10,496 nucleotides of DNA from Pseudomonadota bacterium (GTDB lineage Bacteria; Pseudomonadota; Alphaproteobacteria; SMXQ01): contig JADFPK010000046.1 in assembly GCA_022562375.1 (NCBI GenBank), positions 1 to 10,496 of the forward strand, given 5' to 3'. The notes beneath the pieces were generated by a model that saw only the letters and a list, made by a program, of their open reading frames with translations, ran no database searches and had not been told where the DNA came from. Positions 1-6,519 of this stretch are shown in pieces (positions within the stretch are counted from its first letter, which is position 1; the number at the start of each line of letters is the position of its first letter). A program made the translations under genes and the position numbers.

Positions 1-1858
1 GCATCTGCAGCAAAATGTTGGGAATGCGCGCACGCAAATCGGCCAGCCGATCCCACGGGTCCTCCTTGAGGAAACGCATGGCCACGTCGAACGTCGCGCC
101 GCCCCAGCATTCCACCGAAAACAGCTCGGGCAGGGCGGTGGCATAAGCGTCGGCCACCTGAATCATGTCGAAGGAGCGCATGCGGGTGGCGAGTAGCGAC
201 TGATGGGCGTCACGCATGGTGGTGTCGGTGATCAGCACCCGCTCTTGGTCGAGCATCCACCGGGCGAGACCCTCGGGCCCCAGGCGCTCGAAAAGCTGAC
301 GCGACCCCTCGGCCGCCGCCGGCCCCAGGCCGGTCGGCATTTGCGGCGGCGATCCCGGTTTCGGCTCCGGCCGCCCGGCGACCTCCGGGTTGCCGTTGAC
401 CGTCACCTCGGCGATGAAGCGCAGCAGGCGGCTCGCCCGGTCGCGGCGGCGGGGAAATTGGAACAACTCGGGCGTCTCGTCGATGAAGCGCGTCGTATAG
501 TCCGCCGCCCGGAAGCGCGGGTGGTTGATCAGGCCCTCGAGAAAGACCAGATTGGTCGCCACGCCGCGGATGCGGAACTCACGCAGCGCCCGATCCATGC
601 GGTCGATGGCCTCCTCGGGTGTCGGCGCCCAGGCGGTGACCTTCTCGAGCAGCGAGTCATAGTACGGGGTGATCACGGCGCCCGAGTACGCGGTGCCGCC
701 ATCGAGACGGATGCCGAAGCCGGTCGCCCCGCGGTAAGCGGCGATACGCCCGTAATCGGGCACGAAGTTGGCCTCCGGATCCTCGGTGGTGATGCGGCAT
801 TGGATGGCATGGCCATTGAGCCGGATGTCGTCCTGCGCCGGCACGCCCGAGGCCGGCGTGCCGATCTCGGCGCCCTGGGCCAAGCGGATCTGCGCCTTGA
901 CGATATCGATGCCGGTGACTTGCTCGGTGACCGTGTGCTCGACCTGAATCCGCGGGTTGACCTCGATGAAGTAGACGCCGCCCTTATCCATGTCCATCAG
1001 GAACTCGACCGTGCCGGCGCCGAGATATCCGACGTGACGGGCGAGACGCAGCGCCGCCTCGCACAACTCGCTTCTTTGGGTGTCGTCCAGGTACGGCGCC
1101 GGCGCCCGCTCGACCACCTTCTGGTTACGGCGCTGGACCGAACAGTCGCGTTCGAAGAGATGGACGATGTTGCCGTGTTCATCCCCGAGGATCTGCACCT
1201 CGACGTGACGGGCCCGGCGGATGAGCCTCTCGAGGTAGACCTCGTCGCGGCCAAACGCGGCTTGCGCCTCGCGCCGGCCGGCCTCGACCTCGCGCGCCAA
1301 ATCGGCTTCGTCCTCGATCTCGCGCATGCCCCGGCCGCCGCCGCCCCAACTGGCCTTCAGCATCAACGGATAGCCGACGGCGCCGGCGAGTTTCTTGATT
1401 TTGGCCTCATCATTTGGCAGCTCTCCAGTCGCCGCCACCACCGGCACACCGGCCTCCTCGGCCAGCCGGCGCGCCGAAACCTTGTCGCCCAGCGCCCGCA
1501 TGGTCTCGGGCGAGGGTCCGATGAAGGTCAACCCGGCCGCCGCGCAGGCCTCGGCGAACTCCGGTTTTTCGGACAGGAAACCGTAACCGGGATGGATCGC
1601 GTCGGCGCCCGACAGCTGAGCCACACGCAACATCTCATCGATCGACAGATAGGCCTCCACCGGCCCCAGCCCGACGCCGATCCTGTAGCTCTGGTCCGCC
1701 TTGAAGCGGTGGAGCGCCAGCTTGTCCTCTTGGGAGTAAACGGCGACCGTCGAGATGCCGGCCTCGGTCGCCGCCCGCATCACGCGGATCGCGATTTCAC
1801 TGCGATTCGCGACTAACAATCGGTTGATCGGTCTGAGGTCCGGCACGATCCTCTTCAC
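1..1858 (-). CDS. pyc: Pyruvate carboxylase, N-terminal half (partial, runs off left edge)
   Basis: Biotin-dependent cytoplasmic enzyme that makes oxaloacetate from pyruvate, bicarbonate and ATP. About 619 codons are visible, roughly half of the usual ~1150. In order: the biotin carboxylase N-domain with LLVANRSEIAIRV (residues ~14-26); an ATP-grasp domain with the glycine-rich loop KASWGGGGRGMR (~168-179), FERDCSVQRRNQK (~235-247) and FIEVNPRIQVEHTVTE (~297-312); the biotin carboxylase C-domain; then the start of the carboxyltransferase domain with DTTMRDAHQSLLATR from ~545 (the Asp is the family's metal ligand) and ECWGGATFDVAMRFLKEDPW. Direct fusion of biotin carboxylase to this carboxyltransferase type separates it from acetyl- or propionyl-CoA carboxylase subunits. 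The rest of the carboxyltransferase and the biotinyl domain lie outside the window. The start is uncertain: GTG at 1858, or GTG at 1846, which has AAGAGG only a few bases upstream and gives the more usual N-terminal length. No ATG lies near the expected start. Confidence 0.96.
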   Translation of the reverse strand, partial: MKRIVPDLRPINRLLVANRSEIAIRVMRAATEAGISTVAVYSQEDKLALHRFKADQSYRIGVGLGPVEAYLSIDEMLRVAQLSGADAIHPGYGFLSEKPEFAEACAAAGLTFIGPSPETMRALGDKVSARRLAEEAGVPVVAATGELPNDEAKIKKLAGAVGYPLMLKASWGGGGRGMREIEDEADLAREVEAGRREAQAAFGRDEVYLERLIRRARHVEVQILGDEHGNIVHLFERDCSVQRRNQKVVERAPAPYLDDTQRSELCEAALRLARHVGYLGAGTVEFLMDMDKGGVYFIEVNPRIQVEHTVTEQVTGIDIVKAQIRLAQGAEIGTPASGVPAQDDIRLNGHAIQCRITTEDPEANFVPDYGRIAAYRGATGFGIRLDGGTAYSGAVITPYYDSLLEKVTAWAPTPEEAIDRMDRALREFRIRGVATNLVFLEGLINHPRFRAADYTTRFIDETPELFQFPRRRDRASRLLRFIAEVTVNGNPEVAGRPEPKPGSPPQMPTGLGPAAAEGSRQLFERLGPEGLARWMLDQERVLITDTTMRDAHQSLLATRMRSFDMIQVADAYATALPELFSVECWGGATFDVAMRFLKEDPWDRLADLRARIPNILLQM

Positions 1859-1884
1859 GGCTGAACTGATCGCGGATAGCTTGA

Positions 1885-1912
1885 TTTATCTAGGGATTAT
1901 CTGTCTTGCCAA
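1885..1912 (-). promoter_or_regulatory. Candidate sigma70-type promoter of pyc
   Basis: On the minus strand, TTGGCA (1912-1907, 5 of 6 to the -35 consensus) is followed after 16 bases by GATAAA (1890-1885, 4 of 6 to the -10). Transcription would begin near 1878, about 20-30 bases before either candidate GTG. It is the best match in the intergenic region, but judged only by eye. Confidence 0.4.
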
Positions 1913-1931
1913 TCGGATGATCCAGAGACTC

Positions 1932-1961
1932 CCGCCGAAAGCGAACCGTCGGTTCCGGCGG
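1932..1961. other. Bulged inverted repeat upstream of pyc
   Basis: CCGCCG (1932-1937) and GAACC (1943-1947) pair with GGTTC (1951-1955) and CGGCGG (1956-1961). The loop is three bases and there is a five-base bulge on one side. It lies between the 3' end of the phosphatase gene and the pyc promoter. No T-run follows on either strand, so it is not a clear terminator; its role is unknown. The remainder of 1859-2114 holds only the promoter and terminator candidates listed here. Confidence 0.3.
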
Positions 1962-2026
1962 CTTGGTTTGCTTACATCGCCGTGGCCAAGGTTACAAAGG
2001 AAATTCGACGGGATCGGCGCGCCGGC

Positions 2027-2057
2027 AAAAAAAGCACCCGACCGGTTCGCAATCCGG
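2027..2057 (-). terminator. Possible intrinsic terminator of the phosphatase gene
   Basis: About 60 bases after the stop at 2115, the minus strand reads CCGG-A-TT-GCG-AA-CCGG, a six-pair stem with one bulged A. About eight bases later comes a run of seven T (complement of A at 2027-2033). The gap between stem and T-run is longer than ideal. Alternative weak pairings bring a stem closer to the T-run. Position and T-run support termination; the stem is only moderate. Confidence 0.4.
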
Positions 2058-2114
2058 CTTGATGACCGACGCCGTGATCGAGGACGGCCAGGGCGAAGCG
2101 TGGGCCTGAATGAC

Positions 2115-2936
2115 TCAATTCAGCCCGGCCAAATGCCGCATGGCCTCGGCCAGTCCGACCGCCCCCACGGCGATGACGTTGCCGTGGATCAGGCCGTCAT
2201 CGGCAAGAAAGTCGTTGGTCCAGCCGCCGGCCTCCCGTATCAGGCCGATGCCGGCGAGACAGTCCCAAGCGTTCATATGGGCTTCGTAGTAGCCGATCAG
2301 GCGTCCGGCGGCGACATAGGCGAGCATCAACGCACCCGAGCCGTTGCAGACGTACATGCCGCCGGCGGTCAGCAGCCTCTGGAACGCGGTCAACGTCGGC
2401 CGCGGCTCGAGCCGCAGCGAATAGCCGATACCGACGCTCCCGTCCTCGAAACACTCCGCCTTTCTGGCGCGTATCGGTTCGTCATTCAAAGTCGCGCCGT
2501 GGCCGCGTCGGGCGGCGAACAGCTCCTCCGCGTTGGGATCGTAGATCACGCCGATCTCGATATCATTGCCGATGAGAAATGCGATGGAGACGCACCAGGA
2601 CGGCATGCCGTTAACGAAACAGGCGGTGCCATCGATCGGGTCGACCACCCATATCCCGGCTGCCTTCACCCCCCCTGCCCCGACACCCGTCTCCTCGCCG
2701 ATAAACCCATCGTCGGGGAACAACGCCATGAGTCGACTGGAAATCAGCGCTTCGACATCACGGTCGGCCTCGCTCACCAAATCATGGACCCCTTTGGTCT
2801 CGACTTTCAGGGTGTCGCGGCGAACAAAGTGCTTGAGGGCGAGACCACCGGCATCACGGGCGATCTCCCGGGCGGCGTCGAATCGGGCCTCCAGTCCATT
2901 GTCGTTCATGATTTCTGCATCTCCATCGTCGTTCAT
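2115..2936 (-). CDS. Inositol monophosphatase-family phosphatase
   Basis: Mg2+-dependent phosphomonoesterase of the IMPase/SuhB fold, cytoplasmic, 273 residues (usual length 250-280). All metal and catalytic motifs are present: GEE with E81, DPIDGT at 99-104 (D99 and D102 are metal ligands), and NAWDCLAGIGLIREAGG from 222 with D225. The first motif continues as ACFVNG instead of the common TNF, so the substrate may not be inositol phosphate. Relatives hydrolyse sugar phosphates, histidinol phosphate or nucleotide phosphates, and sequence alone does not decide. It is divergent from the importer operon beginning at 3264, which may supply a phosphorylated substrate. The start is ambiguous: a 27-base tandem near-repeat gives two in-frame ATGs, at 2936 (no Shine-Dalgarno seen) and at 2909 (GGAG 11 bases upstream). 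The extra N-terminus encodes a repeat of MND(D/N)G. Confidence 0.93.
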   Translation of the reverse strand: MNDDGDAEIMNDNGLEARFDAAREIARDAGGLALKHFVRRDTLKVETKGVHDLVSEADRDVEALISSRLMALFPDDGFIGEETGVGAGGVKAAGIWVVDPIDGTACFVNGMPSWCVSIAFLIGNDIEIGVIYDPNAEELFAARRGHGATLNDEPIRARKAECFEDGSVGIGYSLRLEPRPTLTAFQRLLTAGGMYVCNGSGALMLAYVAAGRLIGYYEAHMNAWDCLAGIGLIREAGGWTNDFLADDGLIHGNVIAVGAVGLAEAMRHLAGLN

Positions 2937-2939
2937 GAT
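2895..2939. repeat. 27-base tandem near-duplication over the phosphatase start
   Basis: An 18-base stretch at 2895-2912 recurs at 2922-2939 with one mismatch; GTCGTTCATGAT is identical in both. The period is 27 bases, so the reading frame is kept and both copies carry an ATG for the minus-strand phosphatase gene. Confidence 0.85.
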
Positions 2940-3263
2940 CGGGGCATCGGGAGTCGAAGGGTCACCGAATTCGAGGTCCGGGCCCTGGCGGGAAACCGGG
3001 GCGCCCGCCGTTGGCGATCGCCATCCGTGAACCGGTCATATTTCAACCGCACCGCTCCAACGATGGCGCGATTCAAGTGGGTGAAATTAAATATCAGGTA
3101 TGATAGGATTCACCTTGGGTGTCTAATACGTCGCTGGAATCGCGACAAGAAACAGGCGAAGTGTTTCCTGTACTTTAGTGAGATCGGCACGGCACGCCGA
3201 CATACCTGATCAGCTGATGATATGTTCGGCGGACCGATCTATAAATATATGGGGAGAGATGAA
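2937..3263. promoter_or_regulatory. Divergent control region between phosphatase and importer, with dyads
   Basis: No convincing gene lies in these 327 bases. Symmetric sequences seen: a perfect 12-base palindrome TGGCGATCGCCA (3012-3023); GGTGAA (3080-3085) facing TTCACC (3109-3114); within it TATCA-GGTA-TGATA (3092-3105); and ATCAGCTGAT (3209-3218). ATCAGGTATG (3093-3102) also recurs exactly inverted as CATACCTGAT (3201-3210), 108 bases away. These could be binding sites of a regulator controlling both divergent units, but no regulator gene is present in the window and no family consensus is recognised. Confidence 0.45.
3197..3226 (+). promoter_or_regulatory. Candidate promoter of the importer operon
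   Basis: CCGACA (3197-3202, 4 of 6 to -35) and TATGTT (3221-3226, 4 of 6 to -10) are 18 bases apart, giving a start near 3233 and a leader of about 30 bases. The palindrome ATCAGCTGAT lies between the two boxes, a typical place for a repressor site. The match is weak. Confidence 0.3.
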
Positions 3264-4295
3264 ATGAAGCAATCAATCCGCTTTAGCGTACCCTTGGCCG
3301 CTGCCCTCGTGGTTTTCGCGGCTGCCTCCACGGCCCAGGCGGCGAAGCTAACTCTTTACTGCAGCCCTCAGATCGAGTGGTGCCAATTGGTGATCAAGGA
3401 GTTCCAAAAGGCCACCGGGATCAAGGTCGCGATGACTCGCAAGAGTTCCGGCGAGACTTTCGCGCAAATCAATGCCGAACGGAAAAACCCGAAAGGCGAT
3501 GTCTGGTGGGGTGGCACCGGCGACCCTCACCTCCAGGCCGCCGAAGAGGGCCTGACCATCGTCTACAAGTCGCCGATGTTGGGCAAGTTGCATCCGTGGG
3601 CGCAGAACCAGGCCAAGACGTCGGGTTACAAAACGGTCGGCATCTACATGGGAGCATTGGGCTTCGGCTACAACACGAAGCTGCTGGCGAAGAAGGGCCT
3701 GCCGGCGCCGAAATGCTGGAAAGACCTGACCAAGCCGATCTACAAGGGAGAGGTCCAGATCGCCAGTCCCCACTCGTCCGGCACGTCCTATACGACGCTC
3801 GCCACCATCGTGCAGCTCTTCGGCGAGGATGAGGGATTCAAGTTCTTGGCGGCGCTGCACAAGAACATCAACCAGTACACCAAGTCGGGCTCGGCGCCGA
3901 TCAAGGCGGCGGCCCGTGGCGAGACCACCATCGGCATCACCTTCCTCCACGACGTGGTGACCCAGGTCATCAAGGGCATGCCGATCAAGGCCGTGGCGCC
4001 TTGCGAGGGGACCGGCTTCGAGATCGGCTCGATGAGCATCATCAAGGGCGCCCGCAACCTCGAAAGCGCCAAGAAATGGGTCGACTGGGCGTTGAGCCCC
4101 GGAGCCCAGAAGCTCATGCCGAAAGCCAGGGCGTATCAGGTGCCGTCGAACGCGAGCGTCGCGCCACCGCCGGAAGCGCCGAAGATGGCCGATATCAAGC
4201 TCATCGACTACGACTTCAAGAAGTACGGATCGTCGGCCGAACGCAAGCGCCTGCTCAAAAGGTGGGACAAGGAGGTGAAGGCGCTGCCACGTTAG
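3264..4295 (+). CDS. afuA: Periplasmic binding protein of ABC importer, AfuA-like (hexose-phosphate type; often annotated ferric)
   Basis: Exported solute-binding protein of 343 residues that delivers substrate to the permease encoded next. The start is ATG 3264, preceded at five bases by GGGGAGAG; upstream in-frame ATGs would spoil the signal peptide. Residues 1-26 form a Sec signal ending AQA, with cleavage before AKLTLY. The body resembles the AfuA branch: YCSPQIEWC (32-40), GDVWWGGTGDP (78-88), PKCWKDLT (149-156), QYTKSG (204-209), FLHD (227-230), PCEGTG (246-251), NLES, and DYDFKKYG near the end. In Actinobacillus AfuA, which binds glucose-6- and fructose-6-phosphate, I recall His205, Asp206 and Glu229 contacting the sugar. 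H229, D230 and E253 here have the same spacing. The twin Tyr (YY) of ferric-binding FbpA is absent. Four Cys (33, 40, 151, 247) could form periplasmic disulfides. Substrate assignment is an inference; membership of the family is strong. Confidence 0.9.
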   Translation: MKQSIRFSVPLAAALVVFAAASTAQAAKLTLYCSPQIEWCQLVIKEFQKATGIKVAMTRKSSGETFAQINAERKNPKGDVWWGGTGDPHLQAAEEGLTIVYKSPMLGKLHPWAQNQAKTSGYKTVGIYMGALGFGYNTKLLAKKGLPAPKCWKDLTKPIYKGEVQIASPHSSGTSYTTLATIVQLFGEDEGFKFLAALHKNINQYTKSGSAPIKAAARGETTIGITFLHDVVTQVIKGMPIKAVAPCEGTGFEIGSMSIIKGARNLESAKKWVDWALSPGAQKLMPKARAYQVPSNASVAPPPEAPKMADIKLIDYDFKKYGSSAERKRLLKRWDKEVKALPR

Positions 4296-4317
4296 GCATT
4301 CCGTGGCACGATAGGCC

Positions 4318-6519
4318 GTGAACAAGACCGTCGTTCTATGGCTTGCCGTGGGATGGGCCGGCTATACGGTCCTTCCCTGGTACGCCATAGACGACGGGTT
4401 CTTCGGTTTCGCCTGGTTCGGCGCCTTTCCGGCTGACATCGGTTCGGCGCCGGCCACCCTTCAGGTCATGGACCATGGCCGGGCGTGGCTGCTGCCCATC
4501 GGTTTGGCGCTGGTTGCGCCGTTGGCGGTGTTGTGGCGCGGTGGCGACAAGCCGTGGGCCGCCACGGTGCTGATGACGGCCGGCGGTTTCGGCCTCGCCT
4601 ATACCCTGGCCCAGGGCTTCGCCATCGGGCTCGGCGGTTGGGGATTCGGTTTCCTTGAATCCGCCTTCGGCGAGCTCGGCGACCGCCAGTTCGGCATGGG
4701 CTATGGCGCCCTTTTGGTCTGCGGCGCGTTCCTCTTCCTTTTGACCCAAGGCATGGCGAAGCGCGGTGTGATCAACGGCGATGTTTTCGTCGTCGGCTCC
4801 ATCGGACTGGTCATCGCCCTGATCGTCGCCTTCATCTTGTTCCCGGTCGCCAGTATCCTCGTCAGCGCCGTCCAGGACAATGACGAGAACTTCGCCCCGG
4901 CGCTTTTCTTCATCAAGCTGTTTTCCCGGGACATCTGGGGCCTCGATTGCCTGACCTCTAGATTGACTTGCGGCATCGCCTGGAACTCCCTTTTCATGGC
5001 CACCCTGGTGGGCGCCGGCACCACCGTGTTGGGCCTCGCTTTCGCCCTGATCGCCACCCGCACCGGCTTTCGCGCCAAGAAGATACTGCGCGTGCTTACG
5101 GTGCTGCCGATCGTCACCCCGCCTTTCGTCATCGGGCTGGCGGTGATCCTGCTGTTCGGCCGCTCGGGTGTGGTGAATACCTTCCTCGAATGGGCGTTCG
5201 ATTTCGAGCCGACGCGCTGGATATACGGCCTGCCCGGCATCTGGCTGGCTCAGATGCTGGCCTTCACCCCGATCGCCTTCCTGGTGCTGATCGGCGTGGT
5301 CGAAGGCATCAGCCCCTCGATGGAAGAGGCGGGGCTGACGCTCCGCGCCGACAACTGGCGTGTTTTCACCACCGTTTCCCTGCCGCTGATGCGGCCGGGG
5401 CTGGCCAACGCTTTCCTCCTCGGCTTCATCGAAAGCCTGGCCGATTTCGGTAACCCGCTGGTGCTCGGTGGTGAATACGACGTGCTCTCGACCAGCATAT
5501 TTTTCGCCATCGTCGGGGCTCTGGTCGACCAGGGCCGCGCCGCCGTGCTCGCCTTCGTGCTGTTGGCGTTCACCTTGTCGGCCTTCTATGCCCAACGCCG
5601 CTGGCTCGGCCGGAAGTCCTATGCCACCATCACCGGCAAGGGCGATGCCGGTTTACACGTCCGCCTGCCGAGGCGGCTGACATGGACGATCTATGCGGCG
5701 GCTTTGCCGTGGGCGACGCTGACCGCCGTCATCTACGGCATGATCATGTTCGGCGGCTTCGTGGAAACCTGGGGGTTCGATCACAGCTTCACCTTGCGTC
5801 ACTATACCGAGGCTTTCTCGATCACCACCGGCCTCTATGGTCTGGTGTGGAGTGGCGCGGCGTGGAACTCGTTCTGGACCACACTGGAGATCGCCGCCAT
5901 CTCGGCGCCGCTGACCGCCGGCATCGGGCTGCTTGCCGCTTACATCCTCGTGCGTCAGCGCTTTGCCGGCAAGGACGCGTTCGAGTTCGGCACCATGCTC
6001 AGCTTCGCCATCCCCGGCACGGTGATCGGTATCGGTTACATCCTGGCCTTCAATGTTCCGCCGATCGAGATCACCGGCACCGGGGTCATCCTGGTGGTTT
6101 GCTTCGTATTCCGCAACATGCCGGTCGGAGTGCGCGCGGGCATTGCCGCCATGAGCCAAATCGACAAGAGCCTGGACGAGGCCTCGCTGACGCTGGGCGC
6201 GAAGAGTTTCACCACCTTGCGCAAGGTGGTGATGCCGCTGCTGCGTCCGGCCATCGTCGCGGCGCTGGTGTTCGGTTTCGTCCGCGCCATGACCGCGATC
6301 AGCGCCGTGATCTTCCTGGTCAGCGCCAATTACGACATGGCCACTTCATACATCCTCGGGCGGGTCGAGAACGCGGACTACGGACTCGCCATATCCTATT
6401 CCTCGGTCTTGATCGTCGTTATGCTGGCCGCCATCTTTTTGATCCAAGCCGTCGTCGGAACCCGCAAACTCTCCAGAAGAGACACCGAACAGTTTGGCCT
6501 CGAGGGAAGCGCGGCATGA
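4318..6519 (+). CDS. afuB: Fused double-domain ABC permease, AfuB-like, with extra N-terminal membrane segment
   Basis: Inner-membrane permease of 733 residues, partner of the binding protein before it and the ATPase after it. Two binding-protein-dependent transport domains are fused. Each has an EAA loop that docks on the ATPase: EEAGLTLRADNWRVF (from 336, ending LPLMRPG) and DEASLTLGAKSFTTL (from 620, ending MPLLRPA). Before the first domain lie about 150 residues with roughly four hydrophobic helices (around 5-24, 57-73, 82-105, 127-145), followed by the first canonical helix at ~157-183. FbpB/SfuB-type permeases are nearer 500-550 residues, AfuB-like ones nearer 690. The start is GTG 4318, 22 bases after the binding-protein stop, with only a weak AGG upstream, so translation may be coupled. 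The gene ends in an ATGA overlap with the ATPase gene. Confidence 0.93.
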   Translation: MNKTVVLWLAVGWAGYTVLPWYAIDDGFFGFAWFGAFPADIGSAPATLQVMDHGRAWLLPIGLALVAPLAVLWRGGDKPWAATVLMTAGGFGLAYTLAQGFAIGLGGWGFGFLESAFGELGDRQFGMGYGALLVCGAFLFLLTQGMAKRGVINGDVFVVGSIGLVIALIVAFILFPVASILVSAVQDNDENFAPALFFIKLFSRDIWGLDCLTSRLTCGIAWNSLFMATLVGAGTTVLGLAFALIATRTGFRAKKILRVLTVLPIVTPPFVIGLAVILLFGRSGVVNTFLEWAFDFEPTRWIYGLPGIWLAQMLAFTPIAFLVLIGVVEGISPSMEEAGLTLRADNWRVFTTVSLPLMRPGLANAFLLGFIESLADFGNPLVLGGEYDVLSTSIFFAIVGALVDQGRAAVLAFVLLAFTLSAFYAQRRWLGRKSYATITGKGDAGLHVRLPRRLTWTIYAAALPWATLTAVIYGMIMFGGFVETWGFDHSFTLRHYTEAFSITTGLYGLVWSGAAWNSFWTTLEIAAISAPLTAGIGLLAAYILVRQRFAGKDAFEFGTMLSFAIPGTVIGIGYILAFNVPPIEITGTGVILVVCFVFRNMPVGVRAGIAAMSQIDKSLDEASLTLGAKSFTTLRKVVMPLLRPAIVAALVFGFVRAMTAISAVIFLVSANYDMATSYILGRVENADYGLAISYSSVLIVVMLAAIFLIQAVVGTRKLSRRDTEQFGLEGSAA

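Noticed and set aside
203..1816. Long open frame on the plus strand across the pyruvate carboxylase region
   Set aside because: It is an antisense shadow: the minus strand encodes every biotin carboxylase motif in one frame, while the plus-strand translation is Arg/Asp/Gly-rich and matches no family.
2041..2057. tRNA T-arm-like GGTTCGCAATCC
   Set aside because: Only four pairs form, and no acceptor, D-arm or anticodon arm can be built around it; it fits better as part of the minus-strand terminator.
1755..3209. Plus-strand open frame of 484 codons over the phosphatase and the control region
   Set aside because: It lies opposite the phosphatase gene, which has all IMPase motifs, and shows no recognisable domain or ribosome site.
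3063..3209. Small plus-strand open frame of 48 codons (MARFKWVKLN...) in the divergent region
   Set aside because: No Shine-Dalgarno sequence precedes it and it overlaps the putative operators; it is the tail of a longer chance frame. A translated leader peptide cannot be fully excluded.
3240..3246. TATAAAT as a -10 box for the importer operon
   Set aside because: It would start transcription inside the Shine-Dalgarno sequence about 12 bases before the ATG, leaving no usable leader.
3264..4295. Ferric-binding protein FbpA
   Set aside because: Same broad fold class, but no adjacent Tyr pair is present and the sugar-contacting triad spacing fits AfuA; kept only as an alternative.
4336..5595. 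Long minus-strand open frame opposite the permease gene
   Set aside because: The Gln/Asp/Arg-rich translation is typical of antisense frames in GC-rich DNA, whereas the plus strand encodes clear membrane helices and an EAA loop.
5682..6515. Upstream extension of the ATPase frame back to 5682
   Set aside because: The region is the second half of the permease in another frame. The ATG at 6516, with the ATGA overlap and ribosome site, begins exactly where ABC homology begins.
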